64,000 nucleotides of DNA from Fulvivirga marina (GTDB lineage: Bacteria > Bacteroidota > Bacteroidia > Cytophagales > Cyclobacteriaceae), in assembly GCF_016775155.1 (NCBI RefSeq), contig NZ_JAEUGD010000066.1, forward strand, positions 780,833 to 844,832, written 5' to 3'. Every line of letters starts with the position of its first letter. Position 1 is the first letter of the stretch. The position numbers and the translations under genes are program-made. Below, in pieces: positions 36,609 to 46,900 of this stretch. The notes beneath the pieces were generated by a model. It was not told the origin of the DNA. It worked only from the letters and a program-made list of their open reading frames with translations, and made no database searches.

Positions 36609-38282
36609 CTATAGCGTGCCGTTCACAAAATTGACATAGCCATTGTTTCTATCAAACTCAACCGTGTTGTTATCTTTCAACTCAATAGACTGAAGGGAGG
36701 TTGTAGGTCTGAGCCTAAGTGTATCGGAATTATGAATAACATTTAAATCAAGTTTAAATTCATTACCAACACCAACCCATTTATAATTTAAACTAACTTT
36801 ATTTCTATTATTATTTTTATTATCAATTTTATAATACAATTCTGGGATTTTATAATTTTTAAGATAAGGATCAAAAAGCCATGTGTAATCTGAACCTGTA
36901 TATGCATTTACATGAGCTAAAAAGTCATTGGTCCGTACTCCTTTGTATTGATTCTTTTTATAAAAAGATGCCAGCATATCAAAAAACAGAGCATCATCAG
37001 ACATCTGATACCGTAATGTGTGCAATAGCATAGAGCCCTTACTATAAATATCTCCATCTTTCGAACTCACAAATGAATTGTAATTCACCCCGGATGGCTT
37101 TAAAATAGGCCTCTGGTTGTGTATGCCTCTTTTTTGAAAATTAAGAATCTTAAAGTACATGTCCTTTCCATACATATGCTCCATAAAAAGCGCCTCATTG
37201 TAAGTAGCAAACCCTTCATGCAACCATATGTCTCCATAGTCCGTGACACTCAAACTGTTGCCCCACCACTCATGCGCTATTTCATGGATCAATACACTGG
37301 AATAATCTACAAAGGTGTTTTTATAAGAAAGTCCTACCACAATAGCTGATTGATGTTCCATACCTACACCTTTGGGTAGCGGTGATTCAACAATTTTAAA
37401 CTCATCATTCCAATACGGGTATGGGCCGTAAAGACCTTCAAAATACTGAAGAATATCCTTACACTGGTTGAAATATGTCTGTGCTTTTTTATAATGATAG
37501 TCTAACACATAAAAATGTAGCTTTTGGCTTTTTCCTCCACTTTCATAAGGCAGCTCAAGATGTTTGAATTTACCCACATTGAAAGAAAGGTTATAGACAT
37601 TGATGGAGTTGGTCACCTTCCATTCAAAAGTTTCCTTTCCACTCGAAACTCGCTGTGCAACAAGTTGACCATTGGAAACTGCAACCAGACCTTGAGGTAC
37701 TGTAATTGAAATTTTGGTGCTGTCAGCTTCATCCTCCAGATCGTATTTACAGGGTATGATCCAGTGAGCGCCTATACCTTGCGTAATGGAAGTTACCCAA
37801 TGGTTATCCAGTGAATCCTTTTTCCAGTGAACAGGCCCCTTATCCAATAGTTTCGGAGGCTTGCCACTATAGAAAATCTCCAACTCTGACATTAAATTAA
37901 TTTTCGCCTTTTCATTTAACAGCACTGTCAGAACATCTTTCTTGTGCTTCCATTTCACCTCTTTGCTCTGGTTATAAACGATCTTGTTGACTTTAAGATC
38001 ACGGTGCAGGTCTACGAGGATATTGTCGATATCTTCATTGGCTTTGAAACGGATGGTCATGCTTCCGTCTATAAACTTTTTATCAGGATTAACATCAAGT
38101 TTTAGGTCATAATAATTTACATCATAACCTACCCAATGGATGTCATTTGCCTTACTGATATACTTTGCATCTGCCTTGGGGAATTTACCATCTTTAAAAG
38201 TCGTGTGGTATTTAATAAACGGCATGGTATTGCATCCCAAAAACAAGGCCGAAAAAACTAAAGCAATGAGTTGTATTTTCAT
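36609..38282 (-). CDS. M1-family metallopeptidase, predicted lipoprotein, 557 aa
   Basis: The N-terminus is a lipoprotein signal (MKIQLIALVFSALFLGC), placing the enzyme on a cell-envelope membrane facing out of the cytoplasm. The zinc site is HEIAHEWWGN (His333, Glu334, His337) with Glu356 after 18 residues, the M1 gluzincin pattern. GVGMEHQSA replaces the canonical GxMEN motif. YSKGSMLLHTL probably carries the transition-state Tyr. The family removes N-terminal residues from peptides. As the last gene of the right unit, 20 bases after the thioesterase NRPS, it could trim or activate the peptide outside the cytoplasm, degrade it for self-protection, or be an unrelated housekeeping peptidase. 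It is not an S12 peptidase of the ClbP/ZmaM type. Confidence 0.88.
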   Translation of the reverse strand: MKIQLIALVFSALFLGCNTMPFIKYHTTFKDGKFPKADAKYISKANDIHWVGYDVNYYDLKLDVNPDKKFIDGSMTIRFKANEDIDNILVDLHRDLKVNKIVYNQSKEVKWKHKKDVLTVLLNEKAKINLMSELEIFYSGKPPKLLDKGPVHWKKDSLDNHWVTSITQGIGAHWIIPCKYDLEDEADSTKISITVPQGLVAVSNGQLVAQRVSSGKETFEWKVTNSINVYNLSFNVGKFKHLELPYESGGKSQKLHFYVLDYHYKKAQTYFNQCKDILQYFEGLYGPYPYWNDEFKIVESPLPKGVGMEHQSAIVVGLSYKNTFVDYSSVLIHEIAHEWWGNSLSVTDYGDIWLHEGFATYNEALFMEHMYGKDMYFKILNFQKRGIHNQRPILKPSGVNYNSFVSSKDGDIYSKGSMLLHTLRYQMSDDALFFDMLASFYKKNQYKGVRTNDFLAHVNAYTGSDYTWLFDPYLKNYKIPELYYKIDNKNNNRNKVSLNYKWVGVGNEFKLDLNVIHNSDTLRLRPTTSLQSIELKDNNTVEFDRNNGYVNFVNGTL

Positions 38283-38302
38283 GGTTAAAGTAATAGGGGT
38301 TT

Positions 38303-41300
38303 TTAAGTGATAATATGTGACTCTGACTGAAACTTGTGAGACCTTCTTGACATTAAGTCTGTAACCTCTTTAACATTCTCCGGCTGTAAGAGTCTATGGT
38401 GAGAAGTTTCAATGTAGTGACAATGAAAGCCCCCGGAAGTGAAGGGCCTCCATCTTTCCATCTCAGTGCTGTTAATATTAAGTGAAGCTTCAATAGCAAT
38501 TATGTCTGCAGCAACACTCCCTGACGGGCTATATTTATTCAGCAACTGGTAATTGTGGTACACCAGCTTCTTAATTCTTTCCATATCAGGCAGCTTTATT
38601 TGTTCAAGCCATGCCTGAAGCTCTCTTTCAAGAATTTTATCTATTTCACCTTGCTGTAACTGGCTGTTCCCGCGTCCCGTTCCACGGTCAATGATAAACA
38701 AGTCAACCGTGTAACCAAGGCTCTCCAGAATCTTGGTCATTTCATATGCCACCGGCACTCCCATGGAATAACCGGCTACGATTACATGCCTTGGATCTCT
38801 GTTGATACGCACTATTTCATCAGCCATGGAGCTGGCCATCTCTTCTATACTTATATCAAAGGTGGCTTCATGATCAAAACCTTTATATTGCAGGCCATAG
38901 ATATTGAACTGTTGTTCAAGATGCCTGGCCAAGTTCATAAATACGGTAGAGGAACCAATGATTGGCGGCACAAAAAAGATCTCCGGACGATTATCAATAA
39001 TACTACCGAGTTTGCAAAGCAAATCTTTAGATTGATTATTCTGCTCAAGTACAAGCGCTAACTCACTAATCGAAGCATTGTTAAACAAGTCTTTAAGTGT
39101 GAGATCATAGCCCAGCTCCTTATACACGGCAGAGATGATCTGTGTGGCTTTGATTGAGTTTCCTCCACTTTCAAAGAAGTTATCGTCAGTACTAACTGAG
39201 GTTTTTAAAATATTTTGCCAGATTGTTAACAAGCTCCTTTCAAGCTCATTTTTTGGTTCCTTTACCTGTTTGCTTTTATGAGATGCTATCTTTTCTTTTT
39301 GGAGTAGCTTCCTGTCTACTTTACCAGAAGGTAACAGCGGCAATTCGTCAAGCTTAAAGAAGTAGGTAGGAATCATATAGACTGGTAATTTACCTTTCAG
39401 ATAGTTTTTAAACTCATAGCCTCTGCCTGTCTTTTCTGACATCATAGGAGGCAATGGAAGTGCCTCTTCGTCTATTTTTCCATTGACAGTTTTAGGAAAA
39501 TCATCCACCTTGATAAAATAAGCAGGAACCATATATGGGGGCAATTTACCTGATAAAGCTTCTCTTAATTCACCTGTATCCGGCTCATTTTTAGAAGAAA
39601 TGAAGTAAGTCACCAGCTGCTTTACATCATCCCCATCAACTTTTGTTGTGGTATAGGTATTTGCCGCAAAGCCCAGTTCTTTCAATGCGTGATCAACGGC
39701 CATAGGTTCCACCCTGTACCCTCTAACTTTGGCCTGTCTGTCTTTCCTGCCACAAAACACCAGTAATCCCTGATCATTCTTACGCGCCAAATCTCCGGTT
39801 CGGTACATTCTACTTTCACCAAAAGGGTTAGGAAGGAAGTTTTCATGAGTTTCCTGTTCTCTATTCAGGTACCCTCGGGTTACCCCCACACCAGCAATAT
39901 ACATTTCTCCTACTTCGCCATGAGCAACGGGCTTCATTTGATCATTCAAAAGGTATATCTGGTGATTTGGAATACTCTTTCCTATCACATTGCTCATTGA
40001 TGTATGCACTATCCGGGCAAAAGAGGCACAAACCGTAGTTTCTGTAGGACCATATGTATTATATAGCTTTACTTTATCTACAAGCTGATCAATAAATGAG
40101 GGTCTGAGCTCATCTCCTCCACTTATAATAATTTCAGGGAGCACGGTCAACTCGTCTACTCTATTGTTGATTTCATTGACTACCAGTGGAGTGGTACTTA
40201 AAACAGCGTGGGGGTAAGTATTGATAGCATCTATGATGGCATCAATATCACGTCCTCCATTGGGCAGCACTATAAGAGTTGCCCCCGTACACAACGTAGG
40301 AAATATCTCTTCTACAGCGGTATCAAAGGCAAGGGATGATTGTTGGAGCACACTGTTTTTAACTTCAAGCTGAAAATACGCTTTAAAAGTGCTTATGTAA
40401 TCAACAACAGAACGGTGCTCCACCATTACTCCTTTGGGCTTGCCTGTAGTACCAGAGGTATAACATACATAGCAGAGGTCTCCATCATTAGCGGTATTAA
40501 ATGAGTGATCTTCCTCATCGGTTTCAGGCACTGTACCATCATAGACTAAAACAGGAACGCCCTCCATACCTCTAGTTCTATTTTCCGTATCGCTAATTAA
40601 TAATTTGGCCTCTGTATCAGCGAGTATGTAATTGAGTTGAGCATCAGGGGTCGACGGATCAACAGGAACGTACACTGCTCCAACTTTGATCAAAGCAAGG
40701 ATAGCCACTATGGTATTCTCCGACCTGTTCATTAATATACTTACCAGATCACCTTTGCCTACCTTTAGCTCAAGCGCCAGGTATTTGGCAAGCTTATTCA
40801 CCTCGGAATCAAACTGTTCGTAGGTTAATTGTTCGCCTTGTGAGATTACAGCAATTCGATTGGGGTAAAGTTGTACTGCCTCATCAAACATCTGCATTAT
40901 GCTTGAACCATGTTCAACAGGTTGTATCTCGTCCTCAAAACCTTCAGCGTCTTTTATCTCAACCGGTAAAGGTGCGGGGGAAGAAGTATCCACCTTAGTG
41001 CTTTTCTCTACATAAAACGCCACAAGGTGATCATTATCGTAATCATCCTTTTTTGGAACAACAGCCACTTCTTGTATTGCAGGGTGCCCCAACAGTGCTG
41101 TTTCTATTTCCCCTGGTTCAATACGCGCCCCCCACAAACTTAGCTGATTGTCAAACCTTCCTAAGTATTCTATCATCCCGCTTTCATTCCACCTGCCGCG
41201 ATCTCCTGTTTTATAAAGTCTTGCATTAGCTACTCCCGAATGTTCATCCGCAATGAACCTTTCATTTGTTTTTTCAATACTGTTTAAATACCCTTCGGCA

Positions 41301-43918
41301 AGAGCAACCCCACCAATGGCTATTTCTCCTGCAACACCGACAGGAAGAAGCTGAGCCTTTTCATCAATAATGTACAGCTTTACGTTTGGCAGGGGTTTAC
41401 CAATCGGTATTATATCATCATCTGCTTTGGCCTCATAACAGGAAACTTCAATTGAAGCTTCTGTAGGTCCATAGAGGTTAATCAAAGGAATGTTCATTAC
41501 GGCGTAATACCTCTTCACTGTTTCTTTCAGCAATGCCTCCCCGCTGGAGAATACAAACCTCAAAGATGAACTAAGTGCATCGAGATTATCCAGCCCGAGA
41601 AACTGATTTAAAAGTGTTGGCGAAAAGTGTACGTATGTGATCCCATACTTCAGGATATTATTGTAAACTCGTTCTGAAGAGTTATCATCCGCAATAAACA
41701 ACTTGGCTCCATAGCAGAGAGGCATATACAGCTCCCCAATGGAAACATCAAAAACATAGGGTGTTTTTTGATAGATCAGATCTGCCTCAGAAAAGTTATA
41801 AGCATTCCAAAGCCAGCTCATTCTATTGATCAACCCCCTGTTCTTAATAAGAACACCTTTTGGCTGTCCGGTGGAACCTGATGTGTAGAGTATTGCAAAT
41901 ATATCATCTGGAAGAACCTGCACCTCAGGGTTAGCCGGCTCGTGCTCACCAACACCAGAGCAAATCATTGTAAAATCAATGCCTTTAATCTCAGTATTAA
42001 TTTTCTGCATGCACTGCTCAATCTGTTCATCACAAATGATCAATTTGGGTTTTGCATCATCTACAATGTACTGCATCCTTTCCTGTGGGTAATCCGGATC
42101 AACAGGCACATATACTATTCCTAATTTAATAAGCCCGACTAAACATATAAGTCTGTCAACATCAGGGCGCATAACTACCACTACATGGTCATGTTTATGT
42201 AGCGAATAGTTATCTCTGACCCTTTGGGCAAATTGATTTGCGGCCTGATTTATTTCCCTGAAAGTGTAACTCTTGTACTCAGAAACCACGGCTACCTGAT
42301 CGGGTCGCTTCTCCGCCTGTGCCTCGATCAGGGATTTAATGCTTGTTTCATATTGTATGCTGCTATCCTGGCAGTTAAATTGCTTTGAGATCTGCTGCAC
42401 CTCACCCTCTGTTAGCATACCAATCCTCTCAATCGGCAGATCAGGGTTTGTTGCAATGTTTTGTAAAAGCATGCGAAGATGACCGGCCATCCGCATCATT
42501 TTCTCTTTTTTAAACAGTCCTTTGTTGTAGTTAATGATTACTCCCAGCGACTGATTTTTGTCTCTGATAAAAGAGAAAGTAAGGTCAAATTTATTGACTC
42601 CGTTATCAACACTTTCTATGGTGTCTGACGTTTTTTTATCTGCAGAACTAATGTATCTCGAGGAGTCGACATAGGAAAGCATTACATCAAACAAGGGATT
42701 CTGGTTAAGATTCCTTTTTACGTTAAGTTCATCAACCAGAAGATCAAACGGATAATACTGGTGTTCAAAGCCCGCAAGTACTACATCCCGTACACTTTTC
42801 AGAAACTCAGTAAAGCATGTATTTTCTGCAATGTGGTTTCTTAAAACTATGGTATTGCCATAGTATCCAACCTGATTTTCCAGTTCTGGGGTATCTCTGC
42901 CTGTTACAGGAGTCCCTATAAGGATATCTTTTTGATTGGTATACTTATGCAATAAAACATTGACTATACCCACCAGTACAGTAAACAAAGTAGAATCATG
43001 CTTATTGGCCAACCCGGTCAATTTCCTGACATGATCGCTTCCTATATCAAATGAAACGGCACCTCCCTGATAGTTTTTAACTTTCTCCCTTTTACTGTCC
43101 ACGGGCAATTCAATTTCTAGAAGCTCCCCTGAAAGGTTTTGCAGCCAGTAGTTACGGGATTCATGAAGTTTACCTTCTTTTAACTGCTTTAGTTGCCAGG
43201 ATGTATAGTCCTTATATTGAAATGCCAATGGAGGTAGAAACAGTGATTTACCGTCTTTAAAATGGTAATAATACTCCAGAAAATCATTCAAAAGAACCTT
43301 CATGGACCACTCATCTGTAACGATGTGATGGAGAACCAATATTAAAACGAAACTATCGTCAGGTCGCTCTACCAATGTTGCTCTGACGGGGGAAACGCTC
43401 AAATTCAAAGGTTGAAACATCTCTTGCTTTACCAGCTCATCAATATCTGTTTCTGACCTTTTTGACCTTTCAATAGCAAAATTGAAATCTTTTATCTCAT
43501 GTACTTTTTGCCGAGGTTCCCCTTCGATAGTATGAATGGTGGTGCGTAAGACCTCATGTCTATCCAATAGTTTATCAAAAGCACGTTCAAATGCATCTAT
43601 GTCTAATGAGGAAAACGAATATACCACCGGCACGTTATAAACGCCGTCCACCTCAACGACCTGATCCAATATCCAAAGTCTGCGCTGTGCAAAGGAAATA
43701 GGATAATGATCCTGCTGCTTAACCTGGCTTATTACATGCTCAGGTTTACGCACCTGATTAAAGAAATCCAGAATTTCACTTTTCTTTTCCTTGATCTCAT
43801 TTAATATTTTATCGGTCAGATCCTTTTTAGATGCTTTGATCTTCATGCTTCCCTGGTCAACGGAAAGAATAATGTTGTGATTATTCCTTAATGACGTAAT
43901 AAACTGATCAATTCTCAT
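38303..43918 (-). CDS. Terminal NRPS with nested A domain, docking-C-A(Ser-like)[A(Lys-like)]-PCP-TE, 1871 aa
   Basis: TubC-type docking at residues 1-58. C domain from about 70 with HHIVTDEWS near 197. The outer A domain runs to A8 (RFDNQLSLWGARIEPGEIE) near 920-940, pocket D-V-G-H-F-S-L-I-E-K: Ser-like but with W239 changed to Gly and D331 to Glu. A full second A domain follows at about 1000-1495 with YTSGTTGKPKG, FDTAVEE, YGPTETT and a modified A8, pocket D-T-E-S-I-G-T-V-C-K, close to the Lys code DAESIGSVCK. It ends with its own A9-A10 (LPPYMVP, TVNGKID). A second A9-A10 then appears at 1508-1538 (LPVYMIP, LPSGKVDRK), evidently belonging to the outer domain. One PCP (FFESGGNSIK) lies near 1588. 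The type I thioesterase has GYSMG (Ser1718) and TSHHRLL. The TE would release the peptide. The start overlaps the upstream stop by four bases. Confidence 0.92.
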   Translation of the reverse strand: MRIDQFITSLRNNHNIILSVDQGSMKIKASKKDLTDKILNEIKEKKSEILDFFNQVRKPEHVISQVKQQDHYPISFAQRRLWILDQVVEVDGVYNVPVVYSFSSLDIDAFERAFDKLLDRHEVLRTTIHTIEGEPRQKVHEIKDFNFAIERSKRSETDIDELVKQEMFQPLNLSVSPVRATLVERPDDSFVLILVLHHIVTDEWSMKVLLNDFLEYYYHFKDGKSLFLPPLAFQYKDYTSWQLKQLKEGKLHESRNYWLQNLSGELLEIELPVDSKREKVKNYQGGAVSFDIGSDHVRKLTGLANKHDSTLFTVLVGIVNVLLHKYTNQKDILIGTPVTGRDTPELENQVGYYGNTIVLRNHIAENTCFTEFLKSVRDVVLAGFEHQYYPFDLLVDELNVKRNLNQNPLFDVMLSYVDSSRYISSADKKTSDTIESVDNGVNKFDLTFSFIRDKNQSLGVIINYNKGLFKKEKMMRMAGHLRMLLQNIATNPDLPIERIGMLTEGEVQQISKQFNCQDSSIQYETSIKSLIEAQAEKRPDQVAVVSEYKSYTFREINQAANQFAQRVRDNYSLHKHDHVVVVMRPDVDRLICLVGLIKLGIVYVPVDPDYPQERMQYIVDDAKPKLIICDEQIEQCMQKINTEIKGIDFTMICSGVGEHEPANPEVQVLPDDIFAILYTSGSTGQPKGVLIKNRGLINRMSWLWNAYNFSEADLIYQKTPYVFDVSIGELYMPLCYGAKLFIADDNSSERVYNNILKYGITYVHFSPTLLNQFLGLDNLDALSSSLRFVFSSGEALLKETVKRYYAVMNIPLINLYGPTEASIEVSCYEAKADDDIIPIGKPLPNVKLYIIDEKAQLLPVGVAGEIAIGGVALAEGYLNSIEKTNERFIADEHSGVANARLYKTGDRGRWNESGMIEYLGRFDNQLSLWGARIEPGEIETALLGHPAIQEVAVVPKKDDYDNDHLVAFYVEKSTKVDTSSPAPLPVEIKDAEGFEDEIQPVEHGSSIMQMFDEAVQLYPNRIAVISQGEQLTYEQFDSEVNKLAKYLALELKVGKGDLVSILMNRSENTIVAILALIKVGAVYVPVDPSTPDAQLNYILADTEAKLLISDTENRTRGMEGVPVLVYDGTVPETDEEDHSFNTANDGDLCYVCYTSGTTGKPKGVMVEHRSVVDYISTFKAYFQLEVKNSVLQQSSLAFDTAVEEIFPTLCTGATLIVLPNGGRDIDAIIDAINTYPHAVLSTTPLVVNEINNRVDELTVLPEIIISGGDELRPSFIDQLVDKVKLYNTYGPTETTVCASFARIVHTSMSNVIGKSIPNHQIYLLNDQMKPVAHGEVGEMYIAGVGVTRGYLNREQETHENFLPNPFGESRMYRTGDLARKNDQGLLVFCGRKDRQAKVRGYRVEPMAVDHALKELGFAANTYTTTKVDGDDVKQLVTYFISSKNEPDTGELREALSGKLPPYMVPAYFIKVDDFPKTVNGKIDEEALPLPPMMSEKTGRGYEFKNYLKGKLPVYMIPTYFFKLDELPLLPSGKVDRKLLQKEKIASHKSKQVKEPKNELERSLLTIWQNILKTSVSTDDNFFESGGNSIKATQIISAVYKELGYDLTLKDLFNNASISELALVLEQNNQSKDLLCKLGSIIDNRPEIFFVPPIIGSSTVFMNLARHLEQQFNIYGLQYKGFDHEATFDISIEEMASSMADEIVRINRDPRHVIVAGYSMGVPVAYEMTKILESLGYTVDLFIIDRGTGRGNSQLQQGEIDKILERELQAWLEQIKLPDMERIKKLVYHNYQLLNKYSPSGSVAADIIAIEASLNINSTEMERWRPFTSGGFHCHYIETSHHRLLQPENVKEVTDLMSRRSHKFQSESHIIT

Positions 43919-46900
43919 AGTGTAAACTCGATAATATCGTCCTGACTCTCAGAATGTATTTCTATCTGATTCGCCGTAATAATGTAATCCGAAAGGTCCT
44001 TTATAGTCTGTTTGTTAAATATTTCTCTCACGGGTACATGCACCTTCAATTCTCTATACACCTTGTTTACCATCATGGTAGCAAGCAGTGAATGCCCCCC
44101 TAGTTCAAAAAAGCTTCGTGTCACGCTTATTTTATTTTCAGGCAGCCCCAATAGACCAGACCATATGGTCACTAAGGTTTCCTCAATATGATTTGAGGGC
44201 TCCTCGATGTACCCTGAAATAGCAAACTCAGGATGCGGCAGCGCTTTTTTATCTATTTTCCCGGTCTGCGTCAGTGGCATCTCTTCCAGATACACATAGT
44301 ATGATGGTAACATGTAACCTGGTAAAGACGCCAGTAAAAAATCTCGTATTTCAGCAGTACTTACTTCCTGTCGGGCAGTGTAATAGGCCACAAGCACCTT
44401 TTCACCATGATGATCTGTAAGGATCACTTTTGTATTTATAATATCACTATGCCCTCCCAGACAATGTTCAATTTCTCCTAACTCAATTCTTAATCCTCTT
44501 ATCTTGACCTGATCATCATTCCTTCCCATGAACATGATGTTACCATCCGGAAGCCACTTGGTAACATCTCCTGTTCTATAAAGTCTGTCTCCTTGCATGG
44601 CAAGGGTATTGGTTATAAATTTTTCCCTGGTGAGCGTTTCATTGTTAAGATACCCCACGGCCAATTGTTCTCCTCCAATGTAGAGTTCTCCGGTAACACC
44701 GACGGGTACAGGCTTCAAATCATCATTAAGTATGTATAGTTGAGCGTTAGCAACCGGCTTACCTATCGGCACTGATTTTAGCTCCTGATTGTCTCCTCTT
44801 TTAAACTCAAACATGGAAACAGTAACTGTGGCCTCAGTAGGCCCGTAGGTATTGAAGAACCTGCAATGCCTGCTCCACTCTTCAGCCAAATGGTAATCAC
44901 AAACCTCCCCTCCAACTACCACTCTTCTCAGGCTGCCATGTACCCCTGGGGTAATGGTTTTTAGAAAACTAGGGGTAGTATGCATATGGGTGATTTCATT
45001 GCTTTGCAGGTATGATTCAAACAGCTCATGATCCAGCCTGTATTGATCCGGAAGCAACACCAGTGTGGCTCCGGTAGTTAAGGCCATAAATATTTGCTCA
45101 ACCGAGGCATCAAAGGTAAAGTCACTGAACTGTAAAACCTTCTCACCTTCCTCCAATGGGTAAGCTTTGACCTGGCTTTCGATAAACTTATTCAGGCTAT
45201 CATGTGCTATCACTACACCTTTGGGCTGTCCCGTGGAACCTGACGTGTATAACACATAGGCTGGCTGACTGGCAGATATTTCTACCCCTTTGAGGTCAGC
45301 CAAAGCTGACGGGTCAGCCAGGTTATTCATTTGTATGATCTCAATACCAGAACCTTCAAAATTAGCGAGATTACTATCTCCTATCACATGTTTAGCCTGT
45401 ACATCTGTGATAATATATTCTATCCTTGACGCAGGATACATCGGAGATATAGGAAGATAAGCACAGCCTGCTTTCAGAACCCCAAGCATCGCCACGATCA
45501 TATCCATATTTTTCTCATGGCAAATAGGCACTATTGTTCCTGGCTCTATCCCCAGATGGCTCAGGATATGCGCCACCTGGCTTGAACGTTCATCAAGTTG
45601 ACGATAGGTCATTCTTGCATTATCATATACCAGAGCCATGTTATCAGGGGCCTGTAATACACTTGCAGAAAATGCCTCCAAAACATTATTAAAGGTTAAC
45701 TTTGTAACTGGCTTTTGCTGTATACCGCTAAACTCATTGAGTAACTGATCCTGCTCCACCTGCTCCATGAAATCAATATTGCCCAATCTGATTTCCGGAT
45801 TATGGCAAATAACATCGATGATATTTTCCATATATTTTGCAAAACGGCCTACTGTATCTTCTTCAAAAAGATCTGCATTATATATGAAGTTAAGGTGTAT
45901 CTGGTCATCAGATTCAGTGGCAGATAAATTGAGATCAAACTTCGCCAATGGATTCCCCGCTCTAAATTGACCAATCTTAATATCTGACATCTCCACTTCA
46001 GTTTGTTCGAAGCTCTGATAAGAGAACATAACTTCGAATAACGGGTTTCTTCCCGGATCCCTCTCAATTCTGAGTTTATCCACCAGCTCTTCATATGGAT
46101 AATACTGATTATCAAAATAAGCAACTACCTGATCCCTCATTTCACTGAGAAAATCTCTGTAAGTCAACTCCCTCTTAGGGAAACTGCGCAACGGTAATGT
46201 ATTTACAAAAAGACCTACCACCTGCTCGATGTCAGTATGCTCTCTTCCCGCTACCGGAGTACCTATAACCAGGTCCTCCTGATTGCTCAACTTACTTAAC
46301 AATACAGAGTACATCGATAGCAGGGTCATAAACATGGTACTTCCCTCCAACTGCGAGATCTGTCTAAGTTTATGTGTTGCTTCTTCGGACAGGTTGAAAC
46401 CTACTACCCCTCCACGAGAACTTTTATACTTTGGTCGTTGATGGTCTGCAGGAAGTTCCAGCACAGGCACTTCATCTGAAAATACATTGAGCCAAAACTC
46501 TTGTTGAGCTGTCAGAGCTACTTTTTGTTCCTCCTGCTGTCTCCATTCCGCATAATCTTTATAAGTTAGCTTCACCTCGGGTAAGTCTTCACCATTGTAC
46601 AGCGACACAAAATCTCTAAGCAGGATTTTTTGTGAGATACCATCACTGACAATATGATGAATATCAACCATAAGGAGGTGTTCATTATCTCTATCAGTAA
46701 ATGAAACCAGACCCGCCCTGAGCAGTGAGCACTCGCTCAAATCAAATGGTCGGACGAAACTCTTTATCGCTCCTATGGCTTCATCATGCAGACATGTCTG
46801 GTACTTAATATTCAAATCAACGCTATCATGAACTTGCTGTACAATCTCTTCATCTACCTCAACAAATGACGTCCTGAATGCATCATGCCTGCTAATCAAA

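Noticed and set aside
36609-38282. ClbP/ZmaM-type prodrug peptidase
   Set aside because: The active site is HExxH with a downstream Glu (M1 metallopeptidase), not the SxxK motif of S12 serine peptidases.
38303-43918. Two ordinary tandem A domains (A-A-PCP) instead of a nested pair
   Set aside because: The first A core has no A9-A10 before the second A domain begins, and two A9-A10 segments follow in succession, so nesting explains the order better.
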